This document shows positions 22,914-32,917 of a stretch of DNA of 64,000 nt, piece after piece. The notes under the pieces were generated by a model. That model was given only the letters and a program-made list of their open reading frames with translations, did not search any database and was not told the DNA's origin. Source of the stretch: Neobacillus notoginsengisoli (GTDB lineage: Bacteria; Bacillota; Bacilli; Bacillales; Cytobacillaceae). The translations under genes and the position numbers were made by a program. Location: positions 1-64,000 of the forward strand of contig NZ_QWEG01000010.1 in assembly GCF_003515685.1 (NCBI RefSeq). Direction: 5' to 3'. Within the stretch, counting starts at the first letter, position 1. The number at the start of each line of letters is the position of its first letter.

Positions 22914-24776
22914 ATGGAAAATGCATGGCTCATACCGCTTTTCCCGCTAGTTTCATTTTTGATTCTCCTTCTATTCGGCAGACGGCTTAAAGAGGCAAGT
23001 GCGTACGTTGGGATTGGATTAACCCTGGCTTCACTGGCTATGTCTGTATTGGTGCTATTCGAACGTTTCTCGGCACCCACCTACAAATCCGAAGCCGTAT
23101 GGCTGGCGATAGGAGATGTTCAATTAACTGCGGGCTTTGAAGTGAACCAATTAAATGCATTAATGCTGTTTATCGTTTCACTCGTTAGCTGTCTCGTACA
23201 TATTTATTCTAAAGGGTACATGCACGGAGACGGGCGAATTCCGGTTTTCTACGCTTATCTTGGATTATTTACCTTTGCTATGCTTGGCTTGGTCGTTTCA
23301 CCAAACCTTCTACAGACCTATATTTTCTGGGAACTTGTCGGAGTAGGCTCCTTCTTGCTGATCGGTTTTTATTTCTATAAGGAAGAAGCGAAGGCGGCCG
23401 CCAAAAAGGCCTTTATCATGACTCGAATCGGGGATGTCGGCCTTTTAATCGGTATGATTCTCCTATTCTGGCAAACTGGCAGTTTCGAATACGATGAAAT
23501 CTTTGCCGCAGTCGATGCTGGAGGGATTGCTGCCGGCATGCTGACCTTAATCGCCATTTTAATTTTCGTTGGGGCGATGGGAAAGTCTGGCCAGTTCCCG
23601 CTCCACACCTGGCTTCCGGACGCAATGGAAGGCCCGACGCCGGTCTCCGCATTAATCCATGCGGCAACAATGGTTGCAGCTGGAGTTTATCTTGTAGCTG
23701 CTTTGTTCCCGCTTTTCGCGGCAAGTAAAACAGCGCTTTTGACCGTTGCCATCGTAGGAGCTTTTACGGCGATTTTCGCAGCAAGCATCGGTCTTGTCCA
23801 AAAGGATATTAAAAGGGTACTGGCCTATTCGACAGTCAGCCAGCTTGGCTACATGATGCTCGCGCTCGGCTCTGCAGGATATGTTGCAGGTGTGTTTCAT
23901 CTGATGACCCATGCTTTTTTCAAGGCGCTTCTATTCCTGGCTGCAGGAAGTGTCATTCATGCTGTCCATACTCAAAATATCGAGGAAATGGGCGGATTAT
24001 GGAAGAAGCTTAAACTGACAGGCCCGCTGTTTCTGATTGGAACGCTTGCCATCAGCGGGGTCCCTTTGTTCTCCGGTTTCTTCAGTAAGGACGAGATTTT
24101 GATTGCAACCTGGGAAAATGGACATCCATTCTTGTTTATCCTAGCTGTCATCGCCGCTTTCTTTACTGCATTTTATATGTTCCGCCTGTTCTTCATGGTA
24201 TTCTGGGGCGAATCCCGCACGAATATGAAGAATGTCAAGGAATCACCTGGAACAATGACATTGCCGATGATCGTTTTAGGCGTGCTAGCCGTTGTGGCAG
24301 GCTACGTCAATACACCTTGGTTTGGAACATTCCTTGGAGACTGGCTTGTTGATGGAAATGCGGCTCTAGGGCACGGACATATTGAAGGTCCGGCCTGGAT
24401 TATGATTGTCGCAACACTTGTTTCGCTGGCCGGAATTTTCCTAGCCTGGCTCATGTACGGAAAACGCTCGCTGTCCCGTGACTGGCTCAGTTCAACGGCA
24501 CCAGGAGCTTACAGTGTCCTCTATAACAAATACTTTATTGATGAGTTCTATCAGCTGTCTGTTGTGAACGCAACGAAAGCGATCAGCCACCTCTTCCGCT
24601 ATATTGATGTATTCCTTGTGGAGGGGATCGCTTCAGCAGTTGCCGGGACAGTCAGAGCTCTTGGCAAAACAGGTTCAAAGCTCCAGTCGGGACAGGTCCA
24701 GACATATGCGGCAGTGGCCTTTATCGGGCTTGCTGTTCTGACAGTCATCTACGCTCTGACAGGGGGGTACTTGTAA
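22914..24776 (+). CDS. nuoL: NADH-quinone oxidoreductase-type subunit L
   Basis: 620 residues from ATG 22914 (a TTG at 22911 is adjacent) after AAAGGGG. It is an antiporter-like subunit with about 15-16 helices. FWELVGVGSFLLIGFYFYK, GKSGQFPLHTWLPDAMEGPTPVSALIHAATMV and the FFKALLFLAAGSVIHAVHTQ segment carry the key Glu, Lys and His residues. A C-terminal lateral helix region is present. nuoM starts on the next base after the stop. Confidence 0.96.
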   Translation: MENAWLIPLFPLVSFLILLLFGRRLKEASAYVGIGLTLASLAMSVLVLFERFSAPTYKSEAVWLAIGDVQLTAGFEVNQLNALMLFIVSLVSCLVHIYSKGYMHGDGRIPVFYAYLGLFTFAMLGLVVSPNLLQTYIFWELVGVGSFLLIGFYFYKEEAKAAAKKAFIMTRIGDVGLLIGMILLFWQTGSFEYDEIFAAVDAGGIAAGMLTLIAILIFVGAMGKSGQFPLHTWLPDAMEGPTPVSALIHAATMVAAGVYLVAALFPLFAASKTALLTVAIVGAFTAIFAASIGLVQKDIKRVLAYSTVSQLGYMMLALGSAGYVAGVFHLMTHAFFKALLFLAAGSVIHAVHTQNIEEMGGLWKKLKLTGPLFLIGTLAISGVPLFSGFFSKDEILIATWENGHPFLFILAVIAAFFTAFYMFRLFFMVFWGESRTNMKNVKESPGTMTLPMIVLGVLAVVAGYVNTPWFGTFLGDWLVDGNAALGHGHIEGPAWIMIVATLVSLAGIFLAWLMYGKRSLSRDWLSSTAPGAYSVLYNKYFIDEFYQLSVVNATKAISHLFRYIDVFLVEGIASAVAGTVRALGKTGSKLQSGQVQTYAAVAFIGLAVLTVIYALTGGYL

Positions 24777-26297
24777 ATGAACCTATCCTATATATTGACA
24801 ATTATGGTATTCTCCCCGTTGCTTGGGATTCTTGCCCTGGCTTTTATACCAAAGACGAATGAAAAGCTGATCAAGCTGACGGGCTTCCTTGGAACGATTC
24901 CAGCTTTGCTTATTTCGCTTGGTGCATATGCTCATTACCTTGCAGGCAAGAACCTGGATGATTTTTCTGTAAGAGCGGAATGGATCCATTTTGGCGGATA
25001 CAAGCAAATGGGCGAAAAGTTCTATTCCATTTACTATGAACTTGGGATTGATGGGTTTTCCCTTCTCCTAGTCGTCCTGACAGCTGTTGTCGCTTCACTT
25101 GCTGCGATCGCTTCAAGCATGGTGAAAAAGGAATGGAAAGGGTACTTCATGCTGTTTCTTCTGCTGCAAGTCGGCATGCTGGGAGTATTTACAGCGCAAA
25201 ACCTTGTCCTGTTCTTCCTATTCTTTGAACTGACCTTGATTCCGATGTTCTTCTTGATTGGAAAATGGGGTTATTTTGAAAAGGAAAAAGCAGCTTATAG
25301 CTTCTTAATTTACAATGGCCTTGGCTCGGCAGTCTTGTTAATCGTCATTATGGTGCTTTTAACAAGGACGGGGACATCCAATATTGCACTCCTTGAGCAA
25401 TTGTTGACAAACCCGGATGCGCAGTTACTCAGGCCAATCTCGGGTGATGCAAAAATGGGACTGTTGATTGCCCTTTTGGTTGCCTTCGGAATCAAGCTGC
25501 CAATCTTCCCGCTGCATAGCTGGATGCTGCGCGTCCACGTTCAGGCGCCTCCGGCAATCGTGATGATTCACTCGGGTATTCTTTTGAAAATTGGCGCATT
25601 TGGTCTGATTCGTTTCGGCATGGGCATCTTCCCTGAACAATTCAAACAGCTGGCGTTCTTCATCGCAGTGTTGGGAGTCGTCAACCTGCTGTATGGGGCA
25701 TTTCTTGCGTTTACCCAAAAGGATTTCAAAATGGTCCTCGCCTATTCGTCAATCTCACATATGGGAATCGTCCTGATTGGCTTGGCTGCTTTGAATGAAG
25801 CGGGAATCCAGGGTGCGATTTTCCAGGTGATTTCACACGGATTGATTTCGGCTCTGTTATTCTTCCTGGTTGGTGTATTTTATGAAAGACTTGATACATC
25901 TCTTATCAGCAATCTTGGCGGTTTGGCAAAAGGTATGCCGGTTGCCGCGGGTCTCCTGCTTGCCGGCGGGATGGCTTCGCTTGGACTGCCGGGCATGTCT
26001 GGATTTGTCAGCGAATTTATGGCTTTCCTCGGCTTGTTTAAGGAGATGCCGGTTCTTGCCGCGATTGGCTGTATCGGGATTATTATGACCGCGGCTTATC
26101 TTTTACGGGCCATTCTTGGAATCACGTATGGAGTGCCTCATCGTGAATTTACAGGGGTAATGGACTTGAAAGGAACGGAATATGTTCCTGCACTGACATT
26201 GCTCTTCCTGATTGTCCTGATTGGCGTATATCCGAGCGTGTTAAGCTCACCACTGCATTCCGCACTTAAATCGATCATGCTTGGGTTGGGAGGTTGA
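24777..26297 (+). CDS. nuoM: NADH-quinone oxidoreductase-type subunit M
   Basis: 506 residues, antiporter-like, with FFLFFELTLIPMFFLIGKWG, KLPIFPLHSWMLRVHVQAPPAIVMIHSGILLK and LAYSSISHMGIVLIGL signatures. It belongs to the proton-pumping membrane arm. It abuts nuoL and is followed six bases later by nuoN. Confidence 0.96.
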   Translation: MNLSYILTIMVFSPLLGILALAFIPKTNEKLIKLTGFLGTIPALLISLGAYAHYLAGKNLDDFSVRAEWIHFGGYKQMGEKFYSIYYELGIDGFSLLLVVLTAVVASLAAIASSMVKKEWKGYFMLFLLLQVGMLGVFTAQNLVLFFLFFELTLIPMFFLIGKWGYFEKEKAAYSFLIYNGLGSAVLLIVIMVLLTRTGTSNIALLEQLLTNPDAQLLRPISGDAKMGLLIALLVAFGIKLPIFPLHSWMLRVHVQAPPAIVMIHSGILLKIGAFGLIRFGMGIFPEQFKQLAFFIAVLGVVNLLYGAFLAFTQKDFKMVLAYSSISHMGIVLIGLAALNEAGIQGAIFQVISHGLISALLFFLVGVFYERLDTSLISNLGGLAKGMPVAAGLLLAGGMASLGLPGMSGFVSEFMAFLGLFKEMPVLAAIGCIGIIMTAAYLLRAILGITYGVPHREFTGVMDLKGTEYVPALTLLFLIVLIGVYPSVLSSPLHSALKSIMLGLGG

Positions 26298-26303
26298 TGA
26301 ACA

Positions 26304-27821
26304 ATGGAACTCAATGATTTGTTAGCGTACAACTGGGGAGTCATGATGCCAGAGTTCATCATTCTCGGCACAATTGCACTATTAGTCCTGTTGGATTTAT
26401 TCCTGTCAAAGGAATTTGACCGGAAACTGTTCGGCTGGATCGCGATTGCAGCCCTTATTTCGGCAGGAATTTCGGTCTTAGGCATGCTGGATACGCCTGT
26501 CACATCGATTCTTGACGACACGTATCGGCTCGATTCATTCGCAAAAGCATTTAAAATGATCCTCCTAGCGGGGTCGGTCTTTGTTATGCTATTAGCGATG
26601 AACTACAATCCGAAAGACGGATTTTCCGAATATAGGGGTGAATTTTTCTACTTGTTTTTGGCCGCGCTACTTGGCGGAATGATCATGTCTTCAAGCGGCG
26701 ACTTGATTACACTGTTTGTCGGACTTGAACTATTATCGATTCCTTCCTATATCCTTGCTGGGATGAGGAGAAACTCTCTGAGTTCAAATGAGTCGGCAAT
26801 GAAATACGTCATTAATGGCGGAATTTCAACGGCCATTACACTGTTTGGATTGAGTTATGTGTACGGCTTGGCAGGATCAACAAATTTGCTTACCATTGCC
26901 AAGACACTTAGCACGAATGTCGACAGCCAGCATACGTATCTCCTGGGCATCGCGTTCTTTATGATCTTTGTCGGTATTTCTTTCAAGCTTGCGGCAGCCC
27001 CATTCCATATGTGGGCACCGGACGTATACCAGGGGGCGCCGACACCAGTCACTGCTTTTCTGAGCGTCGTATCGAAAGCGGCTGGCTTTATCATTTTGGT
27101 ACGGATCATGTTTACGATTTTCCTTCTGACTGCTTCCGATGGGCCAGGCTCAATGCCGTTGCTGTTAAAGCTCCAAGACTATATCGCCTTCTTGGCAGCG
27201 GCAACGATGATCATCGGAAACGTCATTGCGCTGAGGCAGCGTAATATTAAAAGGCTGTTCGCGTATTCAAGTATCGCGCATGCCGGATACATTCTCGTTG
27301 CTTTTACATCATTGAATTATTTAACCTTTGATGCAATTTGGTTTTATCTTGTTGCATACTTGTTTATGAACATGGGTGCATTTGCGGTCATTCAATTGAT
27401 GAGTGAAACAACGGGTTCTGAAGAGATAAAGGACTTTGCTGGTTTTTACAAAAAAGCCCCGGTCCTGGCAGCTGCATTCGGTATCCTGCTGCTGTCGCTG
27501 GCCGGATTTCCTGGAACGGCGGGCTTTATAGGGAAAGTGAATATATTCATGAGCGCCTTCCTTGATAAAGATAACCCGCATTATGTACTCGCATCGATTA
27601 TGATTGCGACAACGGTTGTGTCCTATGTGTACTATTTTGGCATATTGACTCAAATGTTCTTTCGCCCAGCTGCGGAGAGTAAGTCCATAAAAATCCCGGC
27701 TGGAATCATTGCGACAGTCGGCATTGCAGTTGCAGCCAGCATCCTGTTCGGAATTATGCCGAACATTGCACTAGACTTCCTGCACAGCAACTTTGGCGGC
27801 TTCGTGGACTTTTTAGAATAA
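26304..27821 (+). CDS. nuoN: NADH-quinone oxidoreductase-type subunit N
   Basis: 505 residues, the third antiporter-like subunit. LFVGLELLSIPSYILAGM, FKLAAAPFHMWAPDVYQGAPTPVTAFLSVVSKAAGF and LFAYSSIAHAGYILVAF are diagnostic. It ends the operon. nuoE, nuoF and nuoG, which make the NADH-oxidising module, are absent before nuoA, between genes, and after nuoN within this window. Confidence 0.96.
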   Translation: MELNDLLAYNWGVMMPEFIILGTIALLVLLDLFLSKEFDRKLFGWIAIAALISAGISVLGMLDTPVTSILDDTYRLDSFAKAFKMILLAGSVFVMLLAMNYNPKDGFSEYRGEFFYLFLAALLGGMIMSSSGDLITLFVGLELLSIPSYILAGMRRNSLSSNESAMKYVINGGISTAITLFGLSYVYGLAGSTNLLTIAKTLSTNVDSQHTYLLGIAFFMIFVGISFKLAAAPFHMWAPDVYQGAPTPVTAFLSVVSKAAGFIILVRIMFTIFLLTASDGPGSMPLLLKLQDYIAFLAAATMIIGNVIALRQRNIKRLFAYSSIAHAGYILVAFTSLNYLTFDAIWFYLVAYLFMNMGAFAVIQLMSETTGSEEIKDFAGFYKKAPVLAAAFGILLLSLAGFPGTAGFIGKVNIFMSAFLDKDNPHYVLASIMIATTVVSYVYYFGILTQMFFRPAAESKSIKIPAGIIATVGIAVAASILFGIMPNIALDFLHSNFGGFVDFLE

Positions 27822-27870
27822 CCAACCCGCTGCCCGCTTTGGGGGAAGCAGGCAGCGTTAGTTTAAAAAC

Positions 27871-27935
27871 TACGTTGATTGAATCGTGGGGCACCAAGCG
27901 TGCGCCCGGAGTGGAAATCAATAACTGCCAAGTTT
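27871..27935 (+). repeat. Short derivative of the GTTGATTG...AATCAA repeat family (copy 3)
   Basis: GTTGATTGAA near 27874 and GGAGTGGAAATCAATAAC near 27909-27926 match the ends of copies 2 and 5, but only about 35 bases of interior remain. It lies between nuoN and its probable terminator, and no gene is present in 27822-28086. Confidence 0.6.
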
Positions 27936-28005
27936 AAAAGGCAAACAGTAAGCCGGACTTTGGGGGAAGGAAGGCTTGCTCGGTTTAAAAGGGGATTAGA
28001 ATAAA

Positions 28006-28045
28006 ATGCAAAAGGCTGTCTCACACAGGAGACAGCCTTTTGCAT
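28006..28045. terminator. Bidirectional-looking terminator after nuoN
   Basis: A near-perfect inverted repeat, ATGCAAAAGGCTGTCTC and GAGACAGCCTTTTGCAT, with a six-base loop. Both orientations end in TTTT-containing arms, so it could act for nuoN and as backup for the convergent galU. Confidence 0.8.
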
Positions 28046-28055
28046 TGACAAGAAA

Positions 28056-28080
28056 AGCATCCGCAAAAGCCGCGGATGCT
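28056..28080 (-). terminator. Terminator of galU
   Basis: AGCATCCGC and GCGGATGCT arms with a seven-base loop. Read on the minus strand it is followed by TTTTC, just beyond the galU stop codon. Confidence 0.78.
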
Positions 28081-28086
28081 CTTTAA

Positions 28087-28965
28087 TTAATTTGAATAAT
28101 CGTCCAATTTTTTCTTCATAAAAGCAAGCAAATCATCTCTTAATTCAGGCATCTGCAGGGCAAATTCCAAAGTTGTTTCGATAAAGCCCTGTTTCTCACC
28201 CACATCATACCGATTGCCTTCAAATTCGTATGCGAAAACACGCTGAATCTCATTCAGGTTCTGAATGGCATCAGTCAGCTGGATTTCTCCTCCCGCGCCA
28301 ATTTCCTGTTTGTCGAGGAACATGAATATTTCAGGAGTCAAAATATAGCGGCCGATAATCGCAAGGTTGGATGGGGCTGTTCCAGGTTTTGGCTTTTCGA
28401 CAAACTGCCTGACTTGAAAACGTCTGTTGTATTCCTCAAGTGGGTCGATAACCCCGTAACGGTGGGTTTCCGTTTCAGGAACACGCTGAACGCCAATAAC
28501 GGATGAAAGTGTATCATCATACTGATTCATCAGCTGCTTTAGACAAGGAACGTCTGACTGGACGATATCGTCACCGAGAAGGACAGCAAATGGCTCATTA
28601 CCGATGAATTTTCTGGCACACCAGACCGCATGGCCGAGGCCGCGTGGTTCTTTTTGGCGGATGTAATGAATATCCACCATATTCGAAGCTGCCTGGACTT
28701 TTTCAAGCAATTCAAATTTTTCTTTCTCAAGCAAATTTTGTTCGAGTTCAAATGCATGGTCAAAATGATCTTCAATAGCCCGTTTGCCTTTTCCAGTAAC
28801 AATTATGATATCTTCAATCCCTGATTCGATTGCTTCCTCGATAATATATTGAATGGTTGGTTTATCGACGATTGGAAGCATTTCTTTTGGCATTGCCTTT
28901 GTTGCCGGCAAGAAGCGGGTACCAAGCCCTGCGGCTGGAATGATCGCTTTTCTAACCTTTTTCAT
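28087..28965 (-). CDS. galU: UTP--glucose-1-phosphate uridylyltransferase
   Basis: 292 residues, the length of Bacillus GtaB/YngB. The nucleotide-binding start [36 protein letters not shown] and the sugar-phosphate site [12 protein letters not shown] are present. It makes UDP-glucose for teichoic acid glucosylation, glycolipids and exopolysaccharide. It is the only reverse gene in this region. With galE and mnaA further right the window has several nucleotide-sugar genes. Confidence 0.95.
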   Translation of the reverse strand: MKKVRKAIIPAAGLGTRFLPATKAMPKEMLPIVDKPTIQYIIEEAIESGIEDIIIVTGKGKRAIEDHFDHAFELEQNLLEKEKFELLEKVQAASNMVDIHYIRQKEPRGLGHAVWCARKFIGNEPFAVLLGDDIVQSDVPCLKQLMNQYDDTLSSVIGVQRVPETETHRYGVIDPLEEYNRRFQVRQFVEKPKPGTAPSNLAIIGRYILTPEIFMFLDKQEIGAGGEIQLTDAIQNLNEIQRVFAYEFEGNRYDVGEKQGFIETTLEFALQMPELRDDLLAFMKKKLDDYSN

Positions 28966-29000
28966 ACAATAACCCCCTCACTACTTATTTATGCAATGCA

Positions 29001-29029
29001 ATTATACCCTAAAGAGAAGGCATTTTAAA
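29001..29029 (-). promoter_or_regulatory. Sigma-A promoter of galU
   Basis: On the minus strand TTTAAA (29029-29024), 17 bases, then TATAAT (29006-29001), about 35 bases before the galU start. Confidence 0.55.
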
Positions 29030-29262
29030 AAGGTAGCTATTTAATTGCTTTTCGTTTAGTCAATGCCTACAATAGAAAGTGAGTGCCTTTTTTGCAAAAC
29101 ATGCTCAGGATATCTTCCACATGAATAATTATTCCACACGAATGTAAAAGTGACAAGCGCAACTGCAAAAAATTACCAAAACTTTTGGAAATGCGCTTCT
29201 AGACATGAGGCCTAAAGAGATAGAAAAGCCATAGAAGGATAACGGAAAGAGGGAGGAATAAT

Positions 29263-29499
29263 ATGGTAGGTGGATTCGGTGCCGAGGCTATGGTGGGTAT
29301 TTTTACCCATCTTGTTTGTATTGCACTTGCTTGGTGGGCGCTAGAGGCTTTGAATTTTGAAAAGCTGATCAGGGCTAACCGGGTACTGCAAGCGCGTGTT
29401 TTATACATCCTGCTTTCGATTGTAATCGGTTCAGCTGTCAGTGACTTCTTTCTTGATTATCTCCTTTTCTCTAGGCAGCTTCCTTCAATATTTGAATAA
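29263..29499 (+). CDS. ywzB: DUF1146 membrane protein YwzB
   Basis: 78 residues with two membrane helices (about 8-30 and 47-68). It matches the size and pattern of B. subtilis YwzB (TIGR02327/DUF1146), found upstream of ywmB and murAA. Function is unknown. GGGAGGAATAAT precedes the ATG. Confidence 0.85.
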   Translation: MVGGFGAEAMVGIFTHLVCIALAWWALEALNFEKLIRANRVLQARVLYILLSIVIGSAVSDFFLDYLLFSRQLPSIFE

Positions 29500-29618
29500 A
29501 AAAGTCTACTGTTATCAACCTTGAGGGCGTTTTCATAGAATGATCTAGCTGGTTGGGTCTGCTCCCAGATATCAACTTAAAAATAGATCGGCGAAAAGTA
29601 CATCATTACAACGATAAG

Positions 29619-29647
29619 TGAAACTTTTCACTTGGTAAGGCCGTCTA
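29619..29647 (+). promoter_or_regulatory. Candidate ECF sigma (SigM/SigX/SigW-type) promoter upstream of ywmB-murAA
   Basis: TGAAAC (29619-29624), 17 bases, then CGTCTA (29642-29647). This fits the ECF consensus TGAAAC - 16/17 - CGTC well, particularly SigM and SigX. The start would lie about 230 bases ahead of ywmB. The remaining sequence 29500-29885 contains no supported gene. Confidence 0.6.
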
Positions 29648-29885
29648 TATAAACGGGAGATTTCTATGTCCTTTTTGTAACTAAGAACTTTTTGCCTGTA
29701 CATATTATTTAGGTCTTCGTACATGTGTTCAAGCAGACTTTTTTTCAGTACAATCAGAGTTGCGTTATATTTTTTACAGATTTCGCAGTTTTAAAAATCA
29801 GTTTGTCTAAATGTGACGACATTTCCCATGTATGCACGTGGGCTTCCCGGAAAAAATGTTAGTAAGGGAAGGGGAGCGGCGTCGC

Positions 29886-30620
29886 ATGAAAATGAATCTG
29901 ATTTTATCATTATTTGCCATTATCGGTTTTGTTATGTTGGAACATGGGAATAAAACGATTGTAGCTGACCTTGCACCGGATCTAGTGAAGCTGGCGGCTG
30001 CATTGGAAGCGGAAGGCAGTTTGCTCGAGGAGTGGTCGGTTTATTCACGGGAGGTTATTGAGGACTCCGATTCACCTAGGGAATTGGAGGCGCATGCCGC
30101 TAGGCTTCGGGATCTTTATCCAGATTGGGATTGGTCCATCACCTCAACAGGCAAAGTATGGGAAGCAAAAGCAGTTTCTCCAGCTTCCAACTATGGCCGC
30201 GAGTATCTTCAGTTAATTTCTACCCGCACACCCCACAAGGCAAATGCGTATATTATATATAAGGTGGCAGGCGGAGAATGGAATGGCGAAAGTGCGACCT
30301 TTTTGAAATCTGGGAAATTTAAGCAGCGCCGCAATGACATATTTCGAGGCGAACCGCCAATTTTCTCTTGTATCAAAGGATCTTTTGATGATAGAATGGA
30401 AAAGGCTTTACCTGAAAAAGTAAGTAATCTAATGGCGCGGTTAAATGCCGTCGAAACTGAAGGAATTAGAGAAGAAAACTTTCTATCCATATCGGCTAAC
30501 TCATCTGAATTTGCCGATACTTTTATGAATGGCATCAATATCCAAATTGCTGTTCGAACGAGCGGGGCGGAGAAAGCGACTGTAACAGTTGGCACCCCGA
30601 TCATCACGGTTGAATATTAA
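29886..30620 (+). CDS. ywmB: YwmB family secreted protein (DUF1779)
   Basis: 244 residues from ATG 29886 after AGGGGAGCGG. An N-terminal hydrophobic stretch (MNLILSLFAIIGFVMLEHG) acts as signal or anchor, and the rest is soluble, with the DUF1779/YwmB pattern. The family name mentions a TATA-box-like fold, not a function, and its role is unknown. It is immediately upstream of murAA, as in B. subtilis, 32 bases apart, suggesting co-transcription. Confidence 0.85.
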   Translation: MKMNLILSLFAIIGFVMLEHGNKTIVADLAPDLVKLAAALEAEGSLLEEWSVYSREVIEDSDSPRELEAHAARLRDLYPDWDWSITSTGKVWEAKAVSPASNYGREYLQLISTRTPHKANAYIIYKVAGGEWNGESATFLKSGKFKQRRNDIFRGEPPIFSCIKGSFDDRMEKALPEKVSNLMARLNAVETEGIREENFLSISANSSEFADTFMNGINIQIAVRTSGAEKATVTVGTPIITVEY

Positions 30621-30652
30621 TATAGAGAACTTGGACGCGGAGGGGAATACAC

Positions 30653-31966
30653 TTGGAAAAGATCATCGTCCGCGGCGGAAATAGGCTAAATGGAACGGTC
30701 AAAGTAGAAGGGGCCAAAAATTCTGTACTGCCTGTACTCGCTGCAACATTATTGGCAAGTGATGGAAAAAGTATCATTCGAGATGTGCCTACTCTCTCCG
30801 ATGTATATACGATCAACGAAGTATTACGTCATTTAAACGCAGAAGTCGTTTTTGAAAATAATCAAGTTGTTGTAGATGCATCTAGAGAGCTGAAAGAGGA
30901 GGCGCCATTTGAATATGTCCGTAAAATGCGCGCTTCAGTACTTGTTATGGGCTCGTTGTTGGCCCGGAATGGCCGTGCGCGTGTGGCATTGCCAGGCGGA
31001 TGCGCAATAGGGTCCCGCCCAATTGACCAGCATCTAAAAGGTTTTGAAGCAATGGGTGCGAAAGTAAAGGTCGGAAATGGTTTTATTGAAGCCGAAGTTG
31101 ACGGTCGGCTAAAGGGAGCCCGGATTTACCTGGATTTCCCTAGTGTCGGAGCAACGGAAAATATTATGATGGCAGCAACGCTTGCAAAAGGCACAACCAT
31201 CCTTGAGAATGTTGCAAAAGAGCCTGAAATTGTAGACCTCGCAAACCTATTGAACAAAATGGGCGCAAAGGTTGTCGGTGCCGGAACAGGGACAATCAGG
31301 ATTGAAGGCGTAGATGTATTATTTGGTACTGATCATGCAATTATACCTGACCGGATCGAAGCCGGGACGTTTATGGTGGCGGCCGCGATTACAGGTGGAA
31401 ATGTCCTTGTAAAAGGTGCGGTCCCTGAACATTTATCTTCTTTGATTGCAAAAATGGAGGAAATGGGGATAACCATCACCGAGGAAGAGGACGGCGTTAG
31501 AGTCATTGGGCCTGAAAAACTGAAGGCTGTTGATATCAAAACAATGCCTCATCCAGGGTTCCCGACCGACATGCAGTCACAAATGATGGCATTGCTCCTT
31601 CGTGCTGAAGGAACGAGCATGATCACGGAAACAGTATTTGAGAACCGTTTTATGCACGTTGAAGAATTCCGCCGCATGAATGCCGATATTAAAATTGAAG
31701 GGCGTTCCGTGATTATTCCAGGTGCCTCCAATCTGCAAGGTGCGGAAGTGGCTGCCACGGACCTTCGCGCTGCTGCGGCACTTATCCTGACTGGATTGGT
31801 GGCAGAAGGTGTGACGAGAGTGACAGAATTAAAACATCTGGACCGTGGGTACGTCGATTTCCACCTGAAGCTCGCTGCCTTGGGCGCGGACGTTGAGCGC
31901 GTAACAGATTCTGCCGAGGTTTTTGCCGAAGCGCAGGAAAAGCTTGTCTCGGATATGAACGCATAA
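30653..31966 (+). CDS. murAA: UDP-N-acetylglucosamine 1-carboxyvinyltransferase
   Basis: 437 residues. Lys22-Asn23 and the catalytic Cys117 in [11 protein letters not shown] are all present, the cysteine being the fosfomycin target. The enzyme adds enolpyruvate from PEP to UDP-GlcNAc, the first committed peptidoglycan step, in the cytosol. The start is TTG 30653 after GGAGGGG. A strong terminator follows. Confidence 0.96.
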   Translation: MEKIIVRGGNRLNGTVKVEGAKNSVLPVLAATLLASDGKSIIRDVPTLSDVYTINEVLRHLNAEVVFENNQVVVDASRELKEEAPFEYVRKMRASVLVMGSLLARNGRARVALPGGCAIGSRPIDQHLKGFEAMGAKVKVGNGFIEAEVDGRLKGARIYLDFPSVGATENIMMAATLAKGTTILENVAKEPEIVDLANLLNKMGAKVVGAGTGTIRIEGVDVLFGTDHAIIPDRIEAGTFMVAAAITGGNVLVKGAVPEHLSSLIAKMEEMGITITEEEDGVRVIGPEKLKAVDIKTMPHPGFPTDMQSQMMALLLRAEGTSMITETVFENRFMHVEEFRRMNADIKIEGRSVIIPGASNLQGAEVAATDLRAAAALILTGLVAEGVTRVTELKHLDRGYVDFHLKLAALGADVERVTDSAEVFAEAQEKLVSDMNA

Positions 31967-32015
31967 TTCATTAATTTATAATAAGTCTGGTATCATTACC
32001 GGACAAGAATAGTAC

Positions 32016-32062
32016 AGAAGAAAAGGCTGTCTGATGTCTGACAGCCTTTTCTTCTTTTTTTG
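32016..32062 (+). terminator. Terminator of murAA
   Basis: AGAAGAAAAGGCTGTC and GACAGCCTTTTCTTCT arms with a short loop (32016-32056), followed by T residues. Confidence 0.92.
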
Positions 32063-32127
32063 TTTAAAAAAACCTACGGGCTCAAGCGTCAGGCGTGATA
32101 ACACTTTGTCACCCAAACTGCAAATGA

Positions 32128-32790
32128 GTGACAACAAAAGCTCAAAACCTGGTTTTGTTGTCACTCAAGCATCAGATGCGTGACAACAAAAGCTCAAAAC
32201 TCGGTTTGGTTGTCACTCAAACGCCAGATGCGTGACAACAAAAGCTCAAAACCTGGTTTAGTTGTCACTCAAGCATCAGATGAGTGACAACAATAGCTCA
32301 AAACTCGGTTTGGTTGTCACTCAAACGCCAGATGCGTGACAACAAAAGCTCAAAACCTGGTTTGGTTGTCACTCAAGCATCAGATGAGTGACAACAATAG
32401 CTCAAAACCCGGTTTGGTTGTCACTCAAACGCCAGATGCGTGACAACAAAAGCTCGAAACCCGGTTTGGTTGTCACTCAAACGCCAGGTGCGTGACAACA
32501 AAAGCTCGAAACCCGGTGTTGTTGTCACTCAAGCATCAGATGAGTGACAACAATAGCTCAAAACCCGGTTTTGTTGTCACTCAAACGCCAGGTGCGTGAC
32601 AACAAAAGCTCGAAACCCGGTGTTGTTGTCACTCAAGCATCAGATGCGTGACAACAAAAGCTCAAAACCCGGTTTTGTTGTCACTCAAACGCCAGGTGCG
32701 TGACAAGTAAAGCTCGAAACCCGGTGTTGTTGTCACTCAAGCATCAGATGCGTGACAACAAAAGCTCAAAACCCTGTTTGGTTGTCACTC
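32128..32790. repeat. Tandem palindrome array 2: thirteen units of exactly 52 bp
   Basis: Units start at 32128 and every 52 bases to 32752, with no indels. Each holds a 37-bp palindrome, GTGACAACAAAAGC... to ...TTTTGTTGTCAC, then a 15-bp linker. The linkers are of two types, TCAAGCATCAGATGm and TCAAACGCCAGrTGC, and alternate for most of the array, so the higher-order period is 104. A degenerate partial unit precedes it near 32086-32127. The array fills the gap between the murAA terminator and the next gene. Confidence 0.93.
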
Positions 32791-32917
32791 ACCCTCACCC
32801 CCCCAAAGGTTTTTAATTATATGAGCAAATAGTGAACGAAGTTCCTCAGCTTTCCTAATTTTGTAACAATATCAATGGTTGTAAATTGTTAAAATGAGGA
32901 GAGAGAGGTGGGTCCCC

